A DNA stretch of 64,000 nucleotides, taken from assembly GCF_000374425.1 (NCBI RefSeq), contig NZ_KB894353.1, forward strand, positions 62,001-126,000, given 5' to 3'. The position numbers and the translations under genes are program-made. This DNA comes from Acinetobacter tjernbergiae DSM 14971 = CIP 107465. GTDB lineage: Bacteria > Pseudomonadota > Gammaproteobacteria > Pseudomonadales > Moraxellaceae. How positions within the stretch are numbered: the stretch's first letter is position 1; each line of letters begins with the position of its first letter. Positions 49,772-60,794 of this stretch are shown here, one piece after another. The notes under the pieces are model-generated. The model did not search any database. It was not told the DNA's origin and saw only the letters and a program-made list of their open reading frames with translations.

Positions 49772-50611
49772 TTAGTTTTTTTTCAAAGTTTTTTTAGTTA
49801 GAAAATCTAATGCTTGAGAATAATGCGTTGGTGTAATCCGCTGAATCAAATCTAAAATCTTGGCATCATTCCCAATCAATACTCGAGCTTTGTCATGTTT
49901 GACCGCCTCTAAAATGATTTTTGCAGCTTCTTCTGGTGGGGTTTTCAAGACTTTATTAAATGATCGACTAGCCTTTGCTGGATTCATACCTAAAGAACGG
50001 ATACTGTCACTCATACGCGCACTATTGGCAATATTTGTACGAATTCCACCGGGATGAACACAGGTTGCACTGACACCATTATTTTGCATATTTAATTCTT
50101 GACGTAATGATTCAGTAAAACCACGAACAGCAAATTTTGTTGCATTATAAGCACTTTGAGACGGTTGAGCAGTGAGTCCAAATAAACTAGAAATATTAAT
50201 GACATGCCCTTCTCCACTTTGCTTTAAATAAGGTAAAAACTCTTTTGTGCCGTAGACAACACCCCAAAAATTAATATTAAAAATCCATTCCATTTCTTCA
50301 TAGCTCATCCCTTCTACGGTACTTGCCAATGCCACGCCTGCATTGTTAAAAATCAAATTGATTTTGCCATGGTCTTTAAAAGTATTTTCGGCCCATTCAC
50401 GTACAGCTTGCTGATTAGAAACATCCAGTTTGGTTAAAGTGACTTTCACAGGATATTGTTTAACTAGAGATAATGTGTCTGCTAAACCTTGATCATTCAC
50501 ATCACTTAAAGCCAAATGAGCGCCTTGTTGTGCCAATAAAATTGCAAGTTGTTGACCAATTCCAGAACCTGCGCCTGTAATTGCGGCAACTTTTTGATTA
50601 AAACTTTTCAT
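49772..50611 (-). CDS. Short-chain dehydrogenase/reductase
   Basis: A 279-residue classical SDR. The NAD(P) motif is ITGAGSGIGQQLA near residue 12, NNAGVAL near 88, catalytic Ser in INISSLFG near 140 and YNATK near 155. The substrate is unknown. It starts 9 bp after the amidohydrolase gene, so the two form an operon. Similar SDRs of Acinetobacter accompany lipid or aromatic metabolism, but nothing here decides it. Confidence 0.9.
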   Translation of the reverse strand: MKSFNQKVAAITGAGSGIGQQLAILLAQQGAHLALSDVNDQGLADTLSLVKQYPVKVTLTKLDVSNQQAVREWAENTFKDHGKINLIFNNAGVALASTVEGMSYEEMEWIFNINFWGVVYGTKEFLPYLKQSGEGHVINISSLFGLTAQPSQSAYNATKFAVRGFTESLRQELNMQNNGVSATCVHPGGIRTNIANSARMSDSIRSLGMNPAKASRSFNKVLKTPPEEAAKIILEAVKHDKARVLIGNDAKILDLIQRITPTHYSQALDFLTKKTLKKN

Positions 50612-50620
50612 GTTATGACT

Positions 50621-51688
50621 CTAATTCAGTTGATAAAAATTGGCAGCGTTTTGTCTAAATATTGAATACAAAGCTTGATCACCATAAGGTGTGATCATTT
50701 CAATATAGGCTTGGATCAAATCATTTAAAGTTGTATTTGCTTTATCCATAGGAAAATTGGAGGCGAAAATAATTCGATCTACACCAAACACATCAATTGC
50801 ATGTTGAACCAATGGGGTTAATAAATTCACCATTTCATAGACAGTTGCGGTACGGTACTGTTGATAAAATCGATGACCCAGTACAGGCATCATCAGTCCA
50901 GAAATCTTGGCATAAACATTTTTTTGCTCAGCCAAAACTGCCAAATCATGCTGCCATTGTTGAAAAATAGCGGCACGTTGCGAAAGCGTTTTACCTGTTT
51001 TTTTGCCAATAGCACCAAAAAGCCCTGCGGGTGTTGCCAAATGATCAACCACGATTCGTGTTTGAGGAAATTGTTTGGCTAAATCTGTGATTTCTGAAAG
51101 TTGGGTTGAATAGCCCCATGCATCAAAAGATAAATCCATTAAGGCAAGTTGTTCAAAGCCTTTAAGGAATTTCTTAGACTGATATAAATGTGCCTGATCA
51201 CACCAACGATAAATGCCTGAGTCCTCATGCCAAGAAGCCATTTTACGAATGCCTCGAAATAAAGGACTGGCATCTTGATGGGCTTTTAAAATCTGTTTAA
51301 ATTTTCGATCTCGTGGATCAGCAGTGGCAACAATTGCACCTAATTTCAAATTATGGTCTTTAAAATTTAATTGCTGAATCCATTTGGTTTCCTCAACAAC
51401 ACCCAAACCTTTATGATGATGCCAATTCGCTTCAACATGCACTACACTTTCAACCGAATGAATCGCAATATCTTCGTGATAATGCTCTGGTAAATATGGA
51501 CTTAAGGCATACTGAGTCAATCCTAGCGTCTCTAAAAGTGGCTTAGGTTTGACCAGTCGGACGACATTGTCCATCACATTTGGATACTGCCCAAAAATCT
51601 TAACCAGTAAAGCAGCAGAGTGTGGCGTATGGTATGGATCCCATTGATGTATATGCGGATCAATGATTGCAAAATCGAGTTTTTTCAT
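50621..51688 (-). CDS. Amidohydrolase family protein
   Basis: A 355-residue protein of the amidohydrolase-2 (TIM barrel) superfamily. It starts with the metal motif IDPHIHQWDP near residue 10, and has VDHLATPAGLFG near 215 and DRIIFASNFPMD near 303, the last Asp being typical of the active site. Lactonases and decarboxylases of the superfamily look alike, so the reaction is not clear. It is the first gene of a two-gene operon with the SDR. Confidence 0.87.
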   Translation of the reverse strand: MKKLDFAIIDPHIHQWDPYHTPHSAALLVKIFGQYPNVMDNVVRLVKPKPLLETLGLTQYALSPYLPEHYHEDIAIHSVESVVHVEANWHHHKGLGVVEETKWIQQLNFKDHNLKLGAIVATADPRDRKFKQILKAHQDASPLFRGIRKMASWHEDSGIYRWCDQAHLYQSKKFLKGFEQLALMDLSFDAWGYSTQLSEITDLAKQFPQTRIVVDHLATPAGLFGAIGKKTGKTLSQRAAIFQQWQHDLAVLAEQKNVYAKISGLMMPVLGHRFYQQYRTATVYEMVNLLTPLVQHAIDVFGVDRIIFASNFPMDKANTTLNDLIQAYIEMITPYGDQALYSIFRQNAANFYQLN

Positions 51689-51956
51689 TCCGAGACTCTA
51701 TATAAATGTCAGAGAATTGCGTTCTGAACAATGATTATCCGAAGCAATCTCTCATTTAATTTTTTAAATTATGCTTATCTTTTTAGAGTACAGAATAAAA
51801 TATTATGCATAAAATGATTTATTCTAATGACTAAATATGAATACTATTCATTATAATCAATGTTTAGACAAGTACCTTTACCAATCTCCAAACACAACTT
51901 GTCTATTAAAAACAGTTGTGACAAATAACTAAACGATCTATCCACTCATTAACATT

Positions 51957-53375
51957 TTAATCTAATCGTATTGATGAACCAAAATTAATATCGCCTCCTA
52001 AAGCAGCTATCAACTGAGCTGAGTTCTTGATCTGCAATTGCTGTAATTCCAATAAACGTTCTTCTGCGCTCAAACGCAGATTCTGTGCTGTCGCGACTTC
52101 TAGATAACTGACCAAACCAGCTTGATAACGCTGCTTGGCAACCCGTTCATTTTCAATTGACAGCTTAAGCAGTTGCTGTTGCGCTACGATCTGCTGCTGG
52201 AAATGACCTGCTTGCAGCAAACCATCCTCCACTTCTTTCCAACCAGTTAATACTGACTGCTTATAAGCTGCAAGCTTTTCATCATAATTGGCTTGAGCCT
52301 GTTGAATATCAGCCTGTCTTTTCCCCCCATCAAACAATGTGCCTAAAACTTTTGCACCCATTGACCATGCGGTATTGGGTGACTGTAATAAACTATGAAA
52401 GACCTGACTATTGGCACTGCTATCCAAGCTGATGGTCAAATCAGGTAACCAAGCAGTTTGTGCTAAGCCTAATTGCGCATGTGTCATTGCCAATTCGCGT
52501 TCGCTACGAATCACATCGGGGCGTTGTGCCAGAAGACGACTTGGAATTTGGGTCGGGATTTGAGGGGTACTAAATTGATAGCGATTTTTATTTAAATTAA
52601 AATCAGCCACATTGCGTCCAACTAAGACCGCCAACACATTTTCTTGTAAATCACGACTACGTTGTAGCTCTAACAATTGCAGCCCGACTTGTTTAAGTTG
52701 GGTCTCAGCCTGAATCACATCAGCCCATGCAATCATGCCTGCTTGGTATTGCTGCTGTAAAATACGCACAGATCGTTGATCACTTTGCTTGGTCTGATTT
52801 AACACATCCAGTTTGGCATCGAATAAACGAATGCTCCAATAGGCCTCTGCTGTGAGCAGTTGCTGACTCAGCTGAATGGCAGCCAAATCAGCAACAGATG
52901 CTTGTAGGTTGGCCTGTTGACCCTCCACCGCTTTTGCAACTCTCCCCCAAAGATCGGGAATCCAACTCACTGCGACATTGGCACCGAATTGACGACTCTT
53001 GCCAGCGTTTTTAGTCTCGGTCTGATTGGCATTGCCGCCCATGCTGATGCTCGGAAGCGCATTGGCCCGTTGCCCATCCAACAGTGCCATAGCATGGCGA
53101 TACTTGGCTTGGGCCTGTTGGATGCTCAGGTTGTCCTGATCCAATTGCTGTATCAGTTTGGATAAGATCGGATCTTGATACATCTCCCACCATTGCTGCG
53201 GTGTCGCTGCTATCTTAGAAGCTTCAATCCACTGCAAATCTGCATATTTATACTGCGCTGCACTCTGAATCTCAGGCTGCTGATAGGCTGCAGGCTTAAA
53301 GCTACTGGACTGACATGCCGTGAGCAGTGTCATCGCTGTGATACTTATAGAAAGTGTAAAAACTGTTTTTTTCAT
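51957..53375 (-). CDS. RND efflux outer membrane lipoprotein (OprM/NodT family)
   Basis: A 472-residue outer-membrane channel. The lipoprotein signal ends LTACQSSS (lipidated Cys near residue 21). Two repeated halves of the OEP domain follow, with long alpha-helices rich in Ala/Gln and the conserved RPDVIRSERELAMTHAQLGLAQTAWLPD near 290. It is the last gene of the efflux operon, in the place of opmB in Pseudomonas muxABC-opmB. Confidence 0.93.
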   Translation of the reverse strand: MKKTVFTLSISITAMTLLTACQSSSFKPAAYQQPEIQSAAQYKYADLQWIEASKIAATPQQWWEMYQDPILSKLIQQLDQDNLSIQQAQAKYRHAMALLDGQRANALPSISMGGNANQTETKNAGKSRQFGANVAVSWIPDLWGRVAKAVEGQQANLQASVADLAAIQLSQQLLTAEAYWSIRLFDAKLDVLNQTKQSDQRSVRILQQQYQAGMIAWADVIQAETQLKQVGLQLLELQRSRDLQENVLAVLVGRNVADFNLNKNRYQFSTPQIPTQIPSRLLAQRPDVIRSERELAMTHAQLGLAQTAWLPDLTISLDSSANSQVFHSLLQSPNTAWSMGAKVLGTLFDGGKRQADIQQAQANYDEKLAAYKQSVLTGWKEVEDGLLQAGHFQQQIVAQQQLLKLSIENERVAKQRYQAGLVSYLEVATAQNLRLSAEERLLELQQLQIKNSAQLIAALGGDINFGSSIRLD

Positions 53376-53384
53376 AGCGACTTC

Positions 53385-56300
53385 CTATTTATTCCAACGC
53401 AAGATATTCAATCGCAGTTTGAAGCGATTCAGGAATTGAGCGAATTTTTCAAATATGAGATACATCACAGGGGTGGTATATAAGGTTAATAATTGACCCA
53501 GCGCCAATCCGCCAACAATGGCAATCCCAAGTGGTTGCCGCATTTCCGAGCCTTCTCCCCAACCGAGTGCCAAAGGAATGGCGCCCAATAAAGCTGCGGT
53601 ATTGGTCATTAAAATCGGTCTAAAACGCAATGTTGCCGCAGCGATAATGCTGTCTAAATCGGTGTGACCTTGACGTCGTTGCTGCAAAGTAAAATCAATC
53701 AGCAAGATTGCATTTTTCACTACAATCCCGATTAGCAAAAAGATACCTAACAAGGCAATCAGGCTAAACGGAATCTGAAACAGCCATAAGCTAAGTAAAG
53801 CGCCCATAGCTGCTGTCGGAATGGTGGATAAAATGGTAAAAGGATGCACAATACTTTCATAAGTGATCCCCAAGACAATAAAAATCAGCACGATCACCGC
53901 CGCAATCAAAGCAGGCGTACTCAAACCTGCCTGTAGACTTTCAGTTTCGACATCGCGATCTGTCATCACAAAGATTTCTTTTGGCAGCATGATCTTTGGC
54001 AAGACCTGACGAATCGCAGCATCTGCCTGTTCATAGCTATAGCCTTTCTTCACCACATAGCCAACACCCATGGCAGCAAATTGATTACGGCGATAAACCC
54101 GATCATTGCTAATGCCATAACTCCAAGTTGCAAAATTGCTTAAGGGCACATAGATCCCTTGTTGATTTGGCACTTTCACATCCGCCAAGGCTTCTGGATG
54201 TTCGGTAAAACGTTGGTCAACTTCCATCACCACATAGAACTGATCATTGCGATCATAAATTGTGGAAATCTGCCGTTGTGAAAAGGAGTTATTGAGCACA
54301 CTGGAAATACTTTCAATATCAATGCCCAATCGTTTCGCCGCTTCACGGTCGATGTCTAAAGTAACATGTTGTGCCCCTTCATCACCCTGTGTTTCCACCT
54401 CTTCAAACTCAGGCAGTTTACGCATAGCCTCGGCCACTTTGGGTGCCCATTCACGTAATAAGCTCACATTGTCAGATTGCAGTAACAGCAAATATTCTTG
54501 GGCATTGCCACTGGAAAAAGGATCATCCAATTCCAAATCTTGTTCGACATCTGCGGAGAATACTGCCCCCGCCTGCCAAGGTGCATTTTTCTTTAAACGC
54601 TCGACCACTTGTTTGGAGCTTAAACCGTCCCGTTCAGCTTTTGGTTTGAGACTGACCATTAAAAATGAGTTGGTCATGCCACCACCACCGCCTGAGGTGC
54701 CCACCACATCCTGCACCGCAGGATCTTTGAGTAAGGCTTGGTTAAATGCAGCAATCTTCGGCTGCATAATCTGAAAAGAGAAACCGTCATCGCCTCGAAT
54801 AAAAGCACCTACTCGCCCCGTGTCTTGTTCAGGCAAAACGCGTTTGGGTAATAAATTGTAGAGATAAACTGAAGCAATGATTGCCGCCAGCCACAGCACC
54901 ACAATCAGATAAGCGTGTTTGAGTACCCAATGAAGAGAGCGAATATAAGACTGGGTCAGCCCCTGAATCAGATCATGACTATAACGATACAGTCGTGGAG
55001 GGTGATTAAGAGATAGAGGTTTTAAACAGCGTGCTGATAAGCTTGGAGTTAAAATCAAGGAAACAAAGACCGATAAAACCACCACAAATACCAATGTTAG
55101 CGAAAACTCTCTAAACAAGCGTTCAATCACACCGCCCATAAACAAGACTGAGAGAAAAATCACCATCAATGCCAGATTCATGGCAATCAAGGTAAAGCCA
55201 ACCTCTTGGATGCCTTTTACCGCTGCTTGTGTAGGCGAATCGCCTTGTTCGATATAGCGTTCAATATTTTCGAGTACCACAATGGCATCATCCACCACCA
55301 AACCAATCGCCACGATGATCGCCATAATCGACAGGTTATTCAGTGAAAATCCAGCCAAATAAATCAGACTGCATACGCCAATTAAAGTGACCAACAGTGC
55401 CATTGCGGGAATCACCGCACTTTGCATTCGCCCCAACATCAGCACCACAACGATGACCACCAGCAACATGGATAAAAACAAGGTATCCCTTGCTTCCTCT
55501 AAACTGTTACGGACAATAGTCGAGCCATCCATCACCACAGTCAATTGCGCATCACGTGGCATCAATTCTCTTAGAACGGGCAATTTGGCTTTAATCAGGT
55601 CAATGGTCGCCACGGTATTGGCATTGGGTTGTCTGCTAATCTTTAAAATCACCGCAGGCTGTCCATTGTGAAAACCACTGATATAGCGGTTTTCAACCGA
55701 ATCACGCACTTCTGCAATATCTTTTAAGCGAACTACGCCTTGATCGGTATGTCGGATGATCAGATCGGCAAAATCTTGGGCGGTCTTTAATTCTGTAGAG
55801 AGCGCCACTTGCCAGCGCAATTGCTGTTGCTCCACCACGCCCAATGCCTGTACCACATTACTTTTCGCGACAGCTTGTCGCACTTGCTCGAGAGAAATGC
55901 CCGTTGAAATTAAAGCAGTTGGATTGATGGTGATACGCACGGCAGGCATGGAAGCCCCATCAATTGCCACTTCACCGACCCCACTGATCTGCGCCAAATT
56001 GGGCTGTAATTGATTGGATGCAATTTCGTATAGCTTTGCCGCTGAAAGTTGTTTTGAGCTGAGTGCCAAATAAAAAATCGGGCTTTGACTCGGGTTGATT
56101 TTAAAATATTCAGGCGGACTCGGCATGCCCGCAGGTAGCTGTGACATTGCCGCATTGATCGCAGCCTGAACCTCACGCGCGGCCTCATTAATATCGGTAT
56201 TTAAATCAAAGTGTAAAACCACCTGTGTCGAACTTTGATTGCTAGATGAATTAATCGCTTTAACCCCAGATACGCCCATCATGGCACGTTCTAATGGGGT

Positions 56301-56492
56301 TGCTACGGTTGCAGACATACTTTCTGGACTGGCACCGGGCAAATTGGCACGCACCACAATGGTCGGAATATCCGCTTGCGGTAATGCTGCAACAGGCAAA
56401 CGCAAATAGGCCAATATACCCAGCAGAACAATGGCGATCCCCAACAGTACACTGGCCACTGGGCGTTGCACAAACACAGACAGCAACGTCAT
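53385..56492 (-). CDS. RND efflux pump, MdtC/MuxC-like
   Basis: A 1035-residue inner-membrane RND transporter with 12 membrane segments and two large periplasmic loops. It begins MTLLSVFVQRPVASVLLGIA and has GLVVDDAIVVLENIERY near residue 400, the proton-relay Asp pair in TM4. The 4-bp overlap with the upstream RND gene and the joint operon point to a heteromeric pump of the MdtBC/MuxBC kind, which exports novobiocin, bile salts and similar drugs in other species. The actual substrates are unknown. Confidence 0.92.
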   Translation of the reverse strand: MTLLSVFVQRPVASVLLGIAIVLLGILAYLRLPVAALPQADIPTIVVRANLPGASPESMSATVATPLERAMMGVSGVKAINSSSNQSSTQVVLHFDLNTDINEAAREVQAAINAAMSQLPAGMPSPPEYFKINPSQSPIFYLALSSKQLSAAKLYEIASNQLQPNLAQISGVGEVAIDGASMPAVRITINPTALISTGISLEQVRQAVAKSNVVQALGVVEQQQLRWQVALSTELKTAQDFADLIIRHTDQGVVRLKDIAEVRDSVENRYISGFHNGQPAVILKISRQPNANTVATIDLIKAKLPVLRELMPRDAQLTVVMDGSTIVRNSLEEARDTLFLSMLLVVIVVVLMLGRMQSAVIPAMALLVTLIGVCSLIYLAGFSLNNLSIMAIIVAIGLVVDDAIVVLENIERYIEQGDSPTQAAVKGIQEVGFTLIAMNLALMVIFLSVLFMGGVIERLFREFSLTLVFVVVLSVFVSLILTPSLSARCLKPLSLNHPPRLYRYSHDLIQGLTQSYIRSLHWVLKHAYLIVVLWLAAIIASVYLYNLLPKRVLPEQDTGRVGAFIRGDDGFSFQIMQPKIAAFNQALLKDPAVQDVVGTSGGGGGMTNSFLMVSLKPKAERDGLSSKQVVERLKKNAPWQAGAVFSADVEQDLELDDPFSSGNAQEYLLLLQSDNVSLLREWAPKVAEAMRKLPEFEEVETQGDEGAQHVTLDIDREAAKRLGIDIESISSVLNNSFSQRQISTIYDRNDQFYVVMEVDQRFTEHPEALADVKVPNQQGIYVPLSNFATWSYGISNDRVYRRNQFAAMGVGYVVKKGYSYEQADAAIRQVLPKIMLPKEIFVMTDRDVETESLQAGLSTPALIAAVIVLIFIVLGITYESIVHPFTILSTIPTAAMGALLSLWLFQIPFSLIALLGIFLLIGIVVKNAILLIDFTLQQRRQGHTDLDSIIAAATLRFRPILMTNTAALLGAIPLALGWGEGSEMRQPLGIAIVGGLALGQLLTLYTTPVMYLIFEKFAQFLNRFKLRLNILRWNK

Positions 56493-59400
56493 TGTGAAGC
56501 TCCTGTCTGATCTGAAAGCATATTTGAGTCAGTTTGCGTTGCTTGCAGACGATCAAAAAACAGATACACCACAGGTGTGGTAAACAAGGTCAGCACCTGA
56601 CTCACCAACAATCCACCCACCATTATCAAACCTAAAGGCTGGCGAAGTTCTGCCCCAGAACCCGAAGCCAGCATCAGCGGAATTGCGCCCACCACTGCGG
56701 CCAGTGTGGTCATCAAAATCGGACGGAAACGTAATAAAGCAGCCTGATAAATCGCCTGCTCAGCTGATAAGCCCTGATGACGTTGCGCTGCAAGTGCAAA
56801 ATCGACCATCATGATGCCGTTTTTCTTGACCAAACCGATCAATAAAATAATCCCGATCAGCGCAATCATGTCCAACGGCTGACCCACCATAAACAAGGCC
56901 AGTAAGGCCCCAATCGCGGCAGAAGGTAAGGTTGAAAGAATAGTCACAGGATGAATAAAGCTCTCATACAGCATCCCCAGTACAATATACATGGTCACAA
57001 TTGCGGCAATCACCAACCAAAAGGTATGTTGCTGTGAATTTTCAAAAGCTGCTGCTGCGCCTTGCAGTTGAACCTGTAGCTCCGGCGGTAGCTCAAGGCT
57101 TTGCTTCACTTGTTCAATCGCTTCAATCGCCTCGCCTAAAGACACCTCCTTGGCTAAATTAAAGGAAATGCCAACGGCAGGAAATTGCGACTGTTGCTGT
57201 AAAAGAATCGGTGCATGTTTTTCGACAATCATGGCGACAGAGCTCAATAAAATCGGCTGTCCTTGATTATTATGTATATAGGTTTGGTTTAAGGCCTCAA
57301 TCCCTTGGGTGAGTTTTGGGTCTAGCTCTAAAACAATACGGTATTGATTAGATTGCGTGTATAAAGTTGCGATTTGGCGTTGAGCAAATAGATTTTGCAA
57401 AGCCAGACTAATATCTTCAAGAGTTAATCCCAAACGTGCTGCCGCATCACGGTTGACCTCGATATAGGCTTGTAAACCCTGCCCCGCATCTTCACTGGCC
57501 ACTGCCGCAAATGCAGGCTGTTGACGCAAGGCCTGAACCAGTTTGGGTGTCCACTCCTCAACCAATTGATTTTTCGGTGCAGTGACACTGAGTTGATATT
57601 GGGTGCGGCTAATTTTGTCTTCAATACTGAGCTCTTGTACAGGTTGCATCCAACCTTTAATGCCATGTACCTGTGCAAAATTTTCATTCAGTCGTGCCAT
57701 CACTTCCGTAGCAGGTGCACCTTCAGCATGCGGTTTTAAATTCACCAAAATACGTCCATTGCTTAACTTCGGATTATTGGCATCCACACCAATAAAGGAA
57801 GATAAGCTGGCAACCGCAGGATCTTTTAAAATCACTTCGGCCAAAGCCTGTTGACGTTCACTCATGGCCTGAAATGAAATCTGGTCAGGCGCTTCCGTCA
57901 CCACCTGAATCACACCATTGTCCTGTACTGGGAAAAAGCCTTTTGGAATTGACCAATACAGTAGTCCTGCTAGTAGCACTGTTGCCAACATCACCATCAA
58001 GGTCAGTACTTGGTGTCGAAGTACCCATTGCAACATCTTGGCATAATGCTGAATGACACGATCCAGACTCCATCGACTCGGCTGCTCTGCATGCTTCGGT
58101 GCATCTTTAAGTAAATAGGCACACATCATTGGAGTTAAAGTCAGCGAAACGAGCAATGAAAGTGCAATTGCAGCTGCCAGTGTTACCGCAAACTCGTGGA
58201 ATAAGCGTCCGACCACATCGCCCATAAAAAGCAAGGGAATCAAAACAGCAATCAGTGAAATCGTTAAGGAAATCAGGGTAAAGCCAATTTCTTTAGAACC
58301 TTTCAATGCTGCTTGCAACATGCTTTCACCTGACTCACGGTGTCGTGCAATATTTTCGAGCATGACAATCGCATCATCTACCACGAAACCTGTGGCAATG
58401 GTCAAAGCCATTAAAGTCAGGTTATTGACCGAGAAGCCAAGGAAATACATCAATACAAAAGTACCAATAATCGACAGCGGTACGGCGATACTCGGAATCA
58501 GGGTCGCAGCAAAGTTACGTAAAAATAAGAAGGTGACCAACACCACCAAACATACGGCGAAGACCAATTCTTTTTGTACATCTTTAATTGAGCTACGAAT
58601 ACTTTCCGTTCGGTCAGTCAGGACGCGAATATGAACATTGTCAGGTAGATTTTGTTGTAATTCAGGCAGTATTTTTTTGATCTGATCGGCCACTTCAATC
58701 ACATTGGCATTGGGCTGACGCTGGATATTCACCAAAATAGCCGATTGGCTATCCGCCCATGCAGCCATATAGCGATCTTCACTGCCCTCAAGCACCTGTG
58801 CAACATCTTTTAAACGAATCGGTGCGCCATTATTCCAACGTAAAATCAGGTTTTCATAATCGGCAATCGAACGCATCTGGTCGTTGGCATCGAGCATGGT
58901 CGATCGAAAAGGCCCATCAAAACTCCCTTTCGGTTGATTGGCATTGGCAGCAGAAATAGCCGTACGTACATCTTCAGCGCTGAGCTTAAATGCCGCAAGC
59001 GCAGTTGGATTCATCTGCACACGGATTGCAGGACGTTGCCCACCTGCAAGGCTGACCATCCCCACACCTGAAAGCTGAGACAGTTTTTGCGCCACTCGGG
59101 TATCGACCATGTCGTAGACCGTGGTCAATGGCAAACTGTCAGAACTGATCGCAAGTGTAATCACAGGCACATCGGCAGGATTCACTTTGCGATAAATCGG
59201 TGGTGTCGGTAAATCATTGGGCAATTTACTGCTTGCGGTACTCAAGGCCGATTGTACTTCTTGCTCGACAATGCCAAGTTCGGCAGATAACTCAAATTGC
59301 AGGGTGATCACCGAAGCACCAACCGAGCTATTCGAAGAGATTTGTTTCAAACCTGCAATCTTGCCCATCTCTCGTTCCAACGGTGAGCTGATGGTTCGCT

Positions 59401-59578
59401 GTACTGTGTCTGGATTTGCACCCGGCTGAAAGGTGTATATCTGAATAATCGGATAATCGACTTGTGGCAATGCTGATACGGGTAATATGCGCCAAACCAG
59501 TAGACCACTAAAAAACAGTGCCAACATCAATAGAGTGGTGGCAACGGGTCGTAAAATAAAGAATCTGGAAATATTCAT
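56489..59578 (-). CDS. RND efflux pump, MdtB/MuxB-like
   Basis: A 1029-residue RND transporter, paralogous to the downstream pump gene. It begins MNISRFFILRPVATTLLMLA and has ATGFVVDDAIVMLENIARH near residue 400 with the TM4 Asp pair. N-terminal wording (RILPVSALPQVDYPIIQIYTFQPGAN) is that of MdtB. It is 4 bp from the adaptor gene and overlaps the next pump gene, so the two RND proteins should be made in step and form a mixed trimer. Confidence 0.92.
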   Translation of the reverse strand: MNISRFFILRPVATTLLMLALFFSGLLVWRILPVSALPQVDYPIIQIYTFQPGANPDTVQRTISSPLEREMGKIAGLKQISSNSSVGASVITLQFELSAELGIVEQEVQSALSTASSKLPNDLPTPPIYRKVNPADVPVITLAISSDSLPLTTVYDMVDTRVAQKLSQLSGVGMVSLAGGQRPAIRVQMNPTALAAFKLSAEDVRTAISAANANQPKGSFDGPFRSTMLDANDQMRSIADYENLILRWNNGAPIRLKDVAQVLEGSEDRYMAAWADSQSAILVNIQRQPNANVIEVADQIKKILPELQQNLPDNVHIRVLTDRTESIRSSIKDVQKELVFAVCLVVLVTFLFLRNFAATLIPSIAVPLSIIGTFVLMYFLGFSVNNLTLMALTIATGFVVDDAIVMLENIARHRESGESMLQAALKGSKEIGFTLISLTISLIAVLIPLLFMGDVVGRLFHEFAVTLAAAIALSLLVSLTLTPMMCAYLLKDAPKHAEQPSRWSLDRVIQHYAKMLQWVLRHQVLTLMVMLATVLLAGLLYWSIPKGFFPVQDNGVIQVVTEAPDQISFQAMSERQQALAEVILKDPAVASLSSFIGVDANNPKLSNGRILVNLKPHAEGAPATEVMARLNENFAQVHGIKGWMQPVQELSIEDKISRTQYQLSVTAPKNQLVEEWTPKLVQALRQQPAFAAVASEDAGQGLQAYIEVNRDAAARLGLTLEDISLALQNLFAQRQIATLYTQSNQYRIVLELDPKLTQGIEALNQTYIHNNQGQPILLSSVAMIVEKHAPILLQQQSQFPAVGISFNLAKEVSLGEAIEAIEQVKQSLELPPELQVQLQGAAAAFENSQQHTFWLVIAAIVTMYIVLGMLYESFIHPVTILSTLPSAAIGALLALFMVGQPLDMIALIGIILLIGLVKKNGIMMVDFALAAQRHQGLSAEQAIYQAALLRFRPILMTTLAAVVGAIPLMLASGSGAELRQPLGLIMVGGLLVSQVLTLFTTPVVYLFFDRLQATQTDSNMLSDQTGASQ

Positions 59579-59582
59579 GCGC

Positions 59583-60794
59583 TTATCCAGCTACATTTTT
59601 TACTGGTAATAGCTTAGAAACATCATCCTGAACAATTTGTACTTCTTGCCCTTCGGAAAGTCGATCAATCCCCTCTAGCACCACCCGTTCATTGCCCTGT
59701 AAACCTTCAATGATCTCGGTCTGTCCTTGTGAAACCGCACCCAGCTTTAACATACGCACTTCGGCTTTATCTTCTTTATTGACAATATAAACATAAGTGC
59801 CTTTTGCCCCATGTTGGATGGCATCACTCGGTAAATGCACCGCATTTTGCAAGGTCTTGGCATTTAATCGAACATTGACAAATTGATTGGGGAATAAAGC
59901 ATCATCGAGATTGGCAAAAACGGCTTTTACTTTCAGTGTGCCGGTATTCAGATCAATCTGATTATCCAGTGCTTGAACTGAACCTGTCGCCAATTGTTTT
60001 TGTTCTGCACGATCCCAAGCACTGACTTGAATACTTTGCTTATTTTTTGTGGCTTGGCGCAGCGTATCTAAATAGTTCTCAGCAACCGCAAACTGAATAT
60101 ACACAGGATGGATTTGGGTAATACTCAACAACCCTGTTGCTTCATTAGCTTGGATTAAATTACCGGCATCTTTTAAGCGAAAGCCGACACGACCCTCAAT
60201 CAGTGCATATATTTTGGTATAAGACAATTGTAACTTGGCTGCGTCCACCTGTGCTTGGTTGGCTTGCATCTGTCCCTTGAGCTGATTAACCAAGGCTTGT
60301 TGTTGGTCGACTTGCTGTTTGGCAATCGAATCTTGCTTATATAGCAACTGATAACGATTCAATTCGGTTTGTGCATTTTGCAACTGCGCTAAATTTTGCT
60401 GTTGTGTCCCTTGTGCTTGTGCCAATGCCACCTGAAATGGTGTCGGGTCAATTTGTGCCAACAACTGCCCTTTCTGAATGTACTGTCCTTCTTGGAAATA
60501 CAGTTTTTGCAACACCCCTGACACCTGACTCTGCACATTCACAGTATTGGCTGGAACCACTGTACCAATCGCCTTAATTTGTAATTGCAAATCGCCACGT
60601 TGTACCCCGACCACACGCACAGGCACAGGTTTACTCCATTGGCTAAACGACTCCTGTTTATCAGCTTGGGATTTTTTCCAATAATTCCAACCCCATACCA
60701 TCAGCAATAAAAGCACTGCCACGGCAATCAACCATTTGATTTTATTTGATCGAGAATGCTGTTGTGGTTTTAAATCAATTTGCTGTTCACTCAT
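59583..60794 (-). CDS. Periplasmic adaptor of the RND pump, MdtA/MuxA-like
   Basis: A 403-residue membrane-fusion protein. An N-terminal membrane anchor (IKWLIAVAVLLLLMVWGWNYW) is followed by lipoyl halves (VNVQSQVSGVLQKLYFQEGQYIQKGQLLAQIDP), a coiled-coil hairpin rich in Gln (about 110-180) and beta-barrel domains. It links the pumps to the outer-membrane channel. First gene of the operon, divergent from the ECF sigma gene across 230 bp. No local regulator gene of TetR or two-component type is seen. Confidence 0.92.
   Translation of the reverse strand: MSEQQIDLKPQQHSRSNKIKWLIAVAVLLLLMVWGWNYWKKSQADKQESFSQWSKPVPVRVVGVQRGDLQLQIKAIGTVVPANTVNVQSQVSGVLQKLYFQEGQYIQKGQLLAQIDPTPFQVALAQAQGTQQQNLAQLQNAQTELNRYQLLYKQDSIAKQQVDQQQALVNQLKGQMQANQAQVDAAKLQLSYTKIYALIEGRVGFRLKDAGNLIQANEATGLLSITQIHPVYIQFAVAENYLDTLRQATKNKQSIQVSAWDRAEQKQLATGSVQALDNQIDLNTGTLKVKAVFANLDDALFPNQFVNVRLNAKTLQNAVHLPSDAIQHGAKGTYVYIVNKEDKAEVRMLKLGAVSQGQTEIIEGLQGNERVVLEGIDRLSEGQEVQIVQDDVSKLLPVKNVAG

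Noticed and set aside
54262..54774. 170-codon plus-strand frame in the RND region
   Set aside because: Antisense to an intact RND pump gene, without known domains or start signals.
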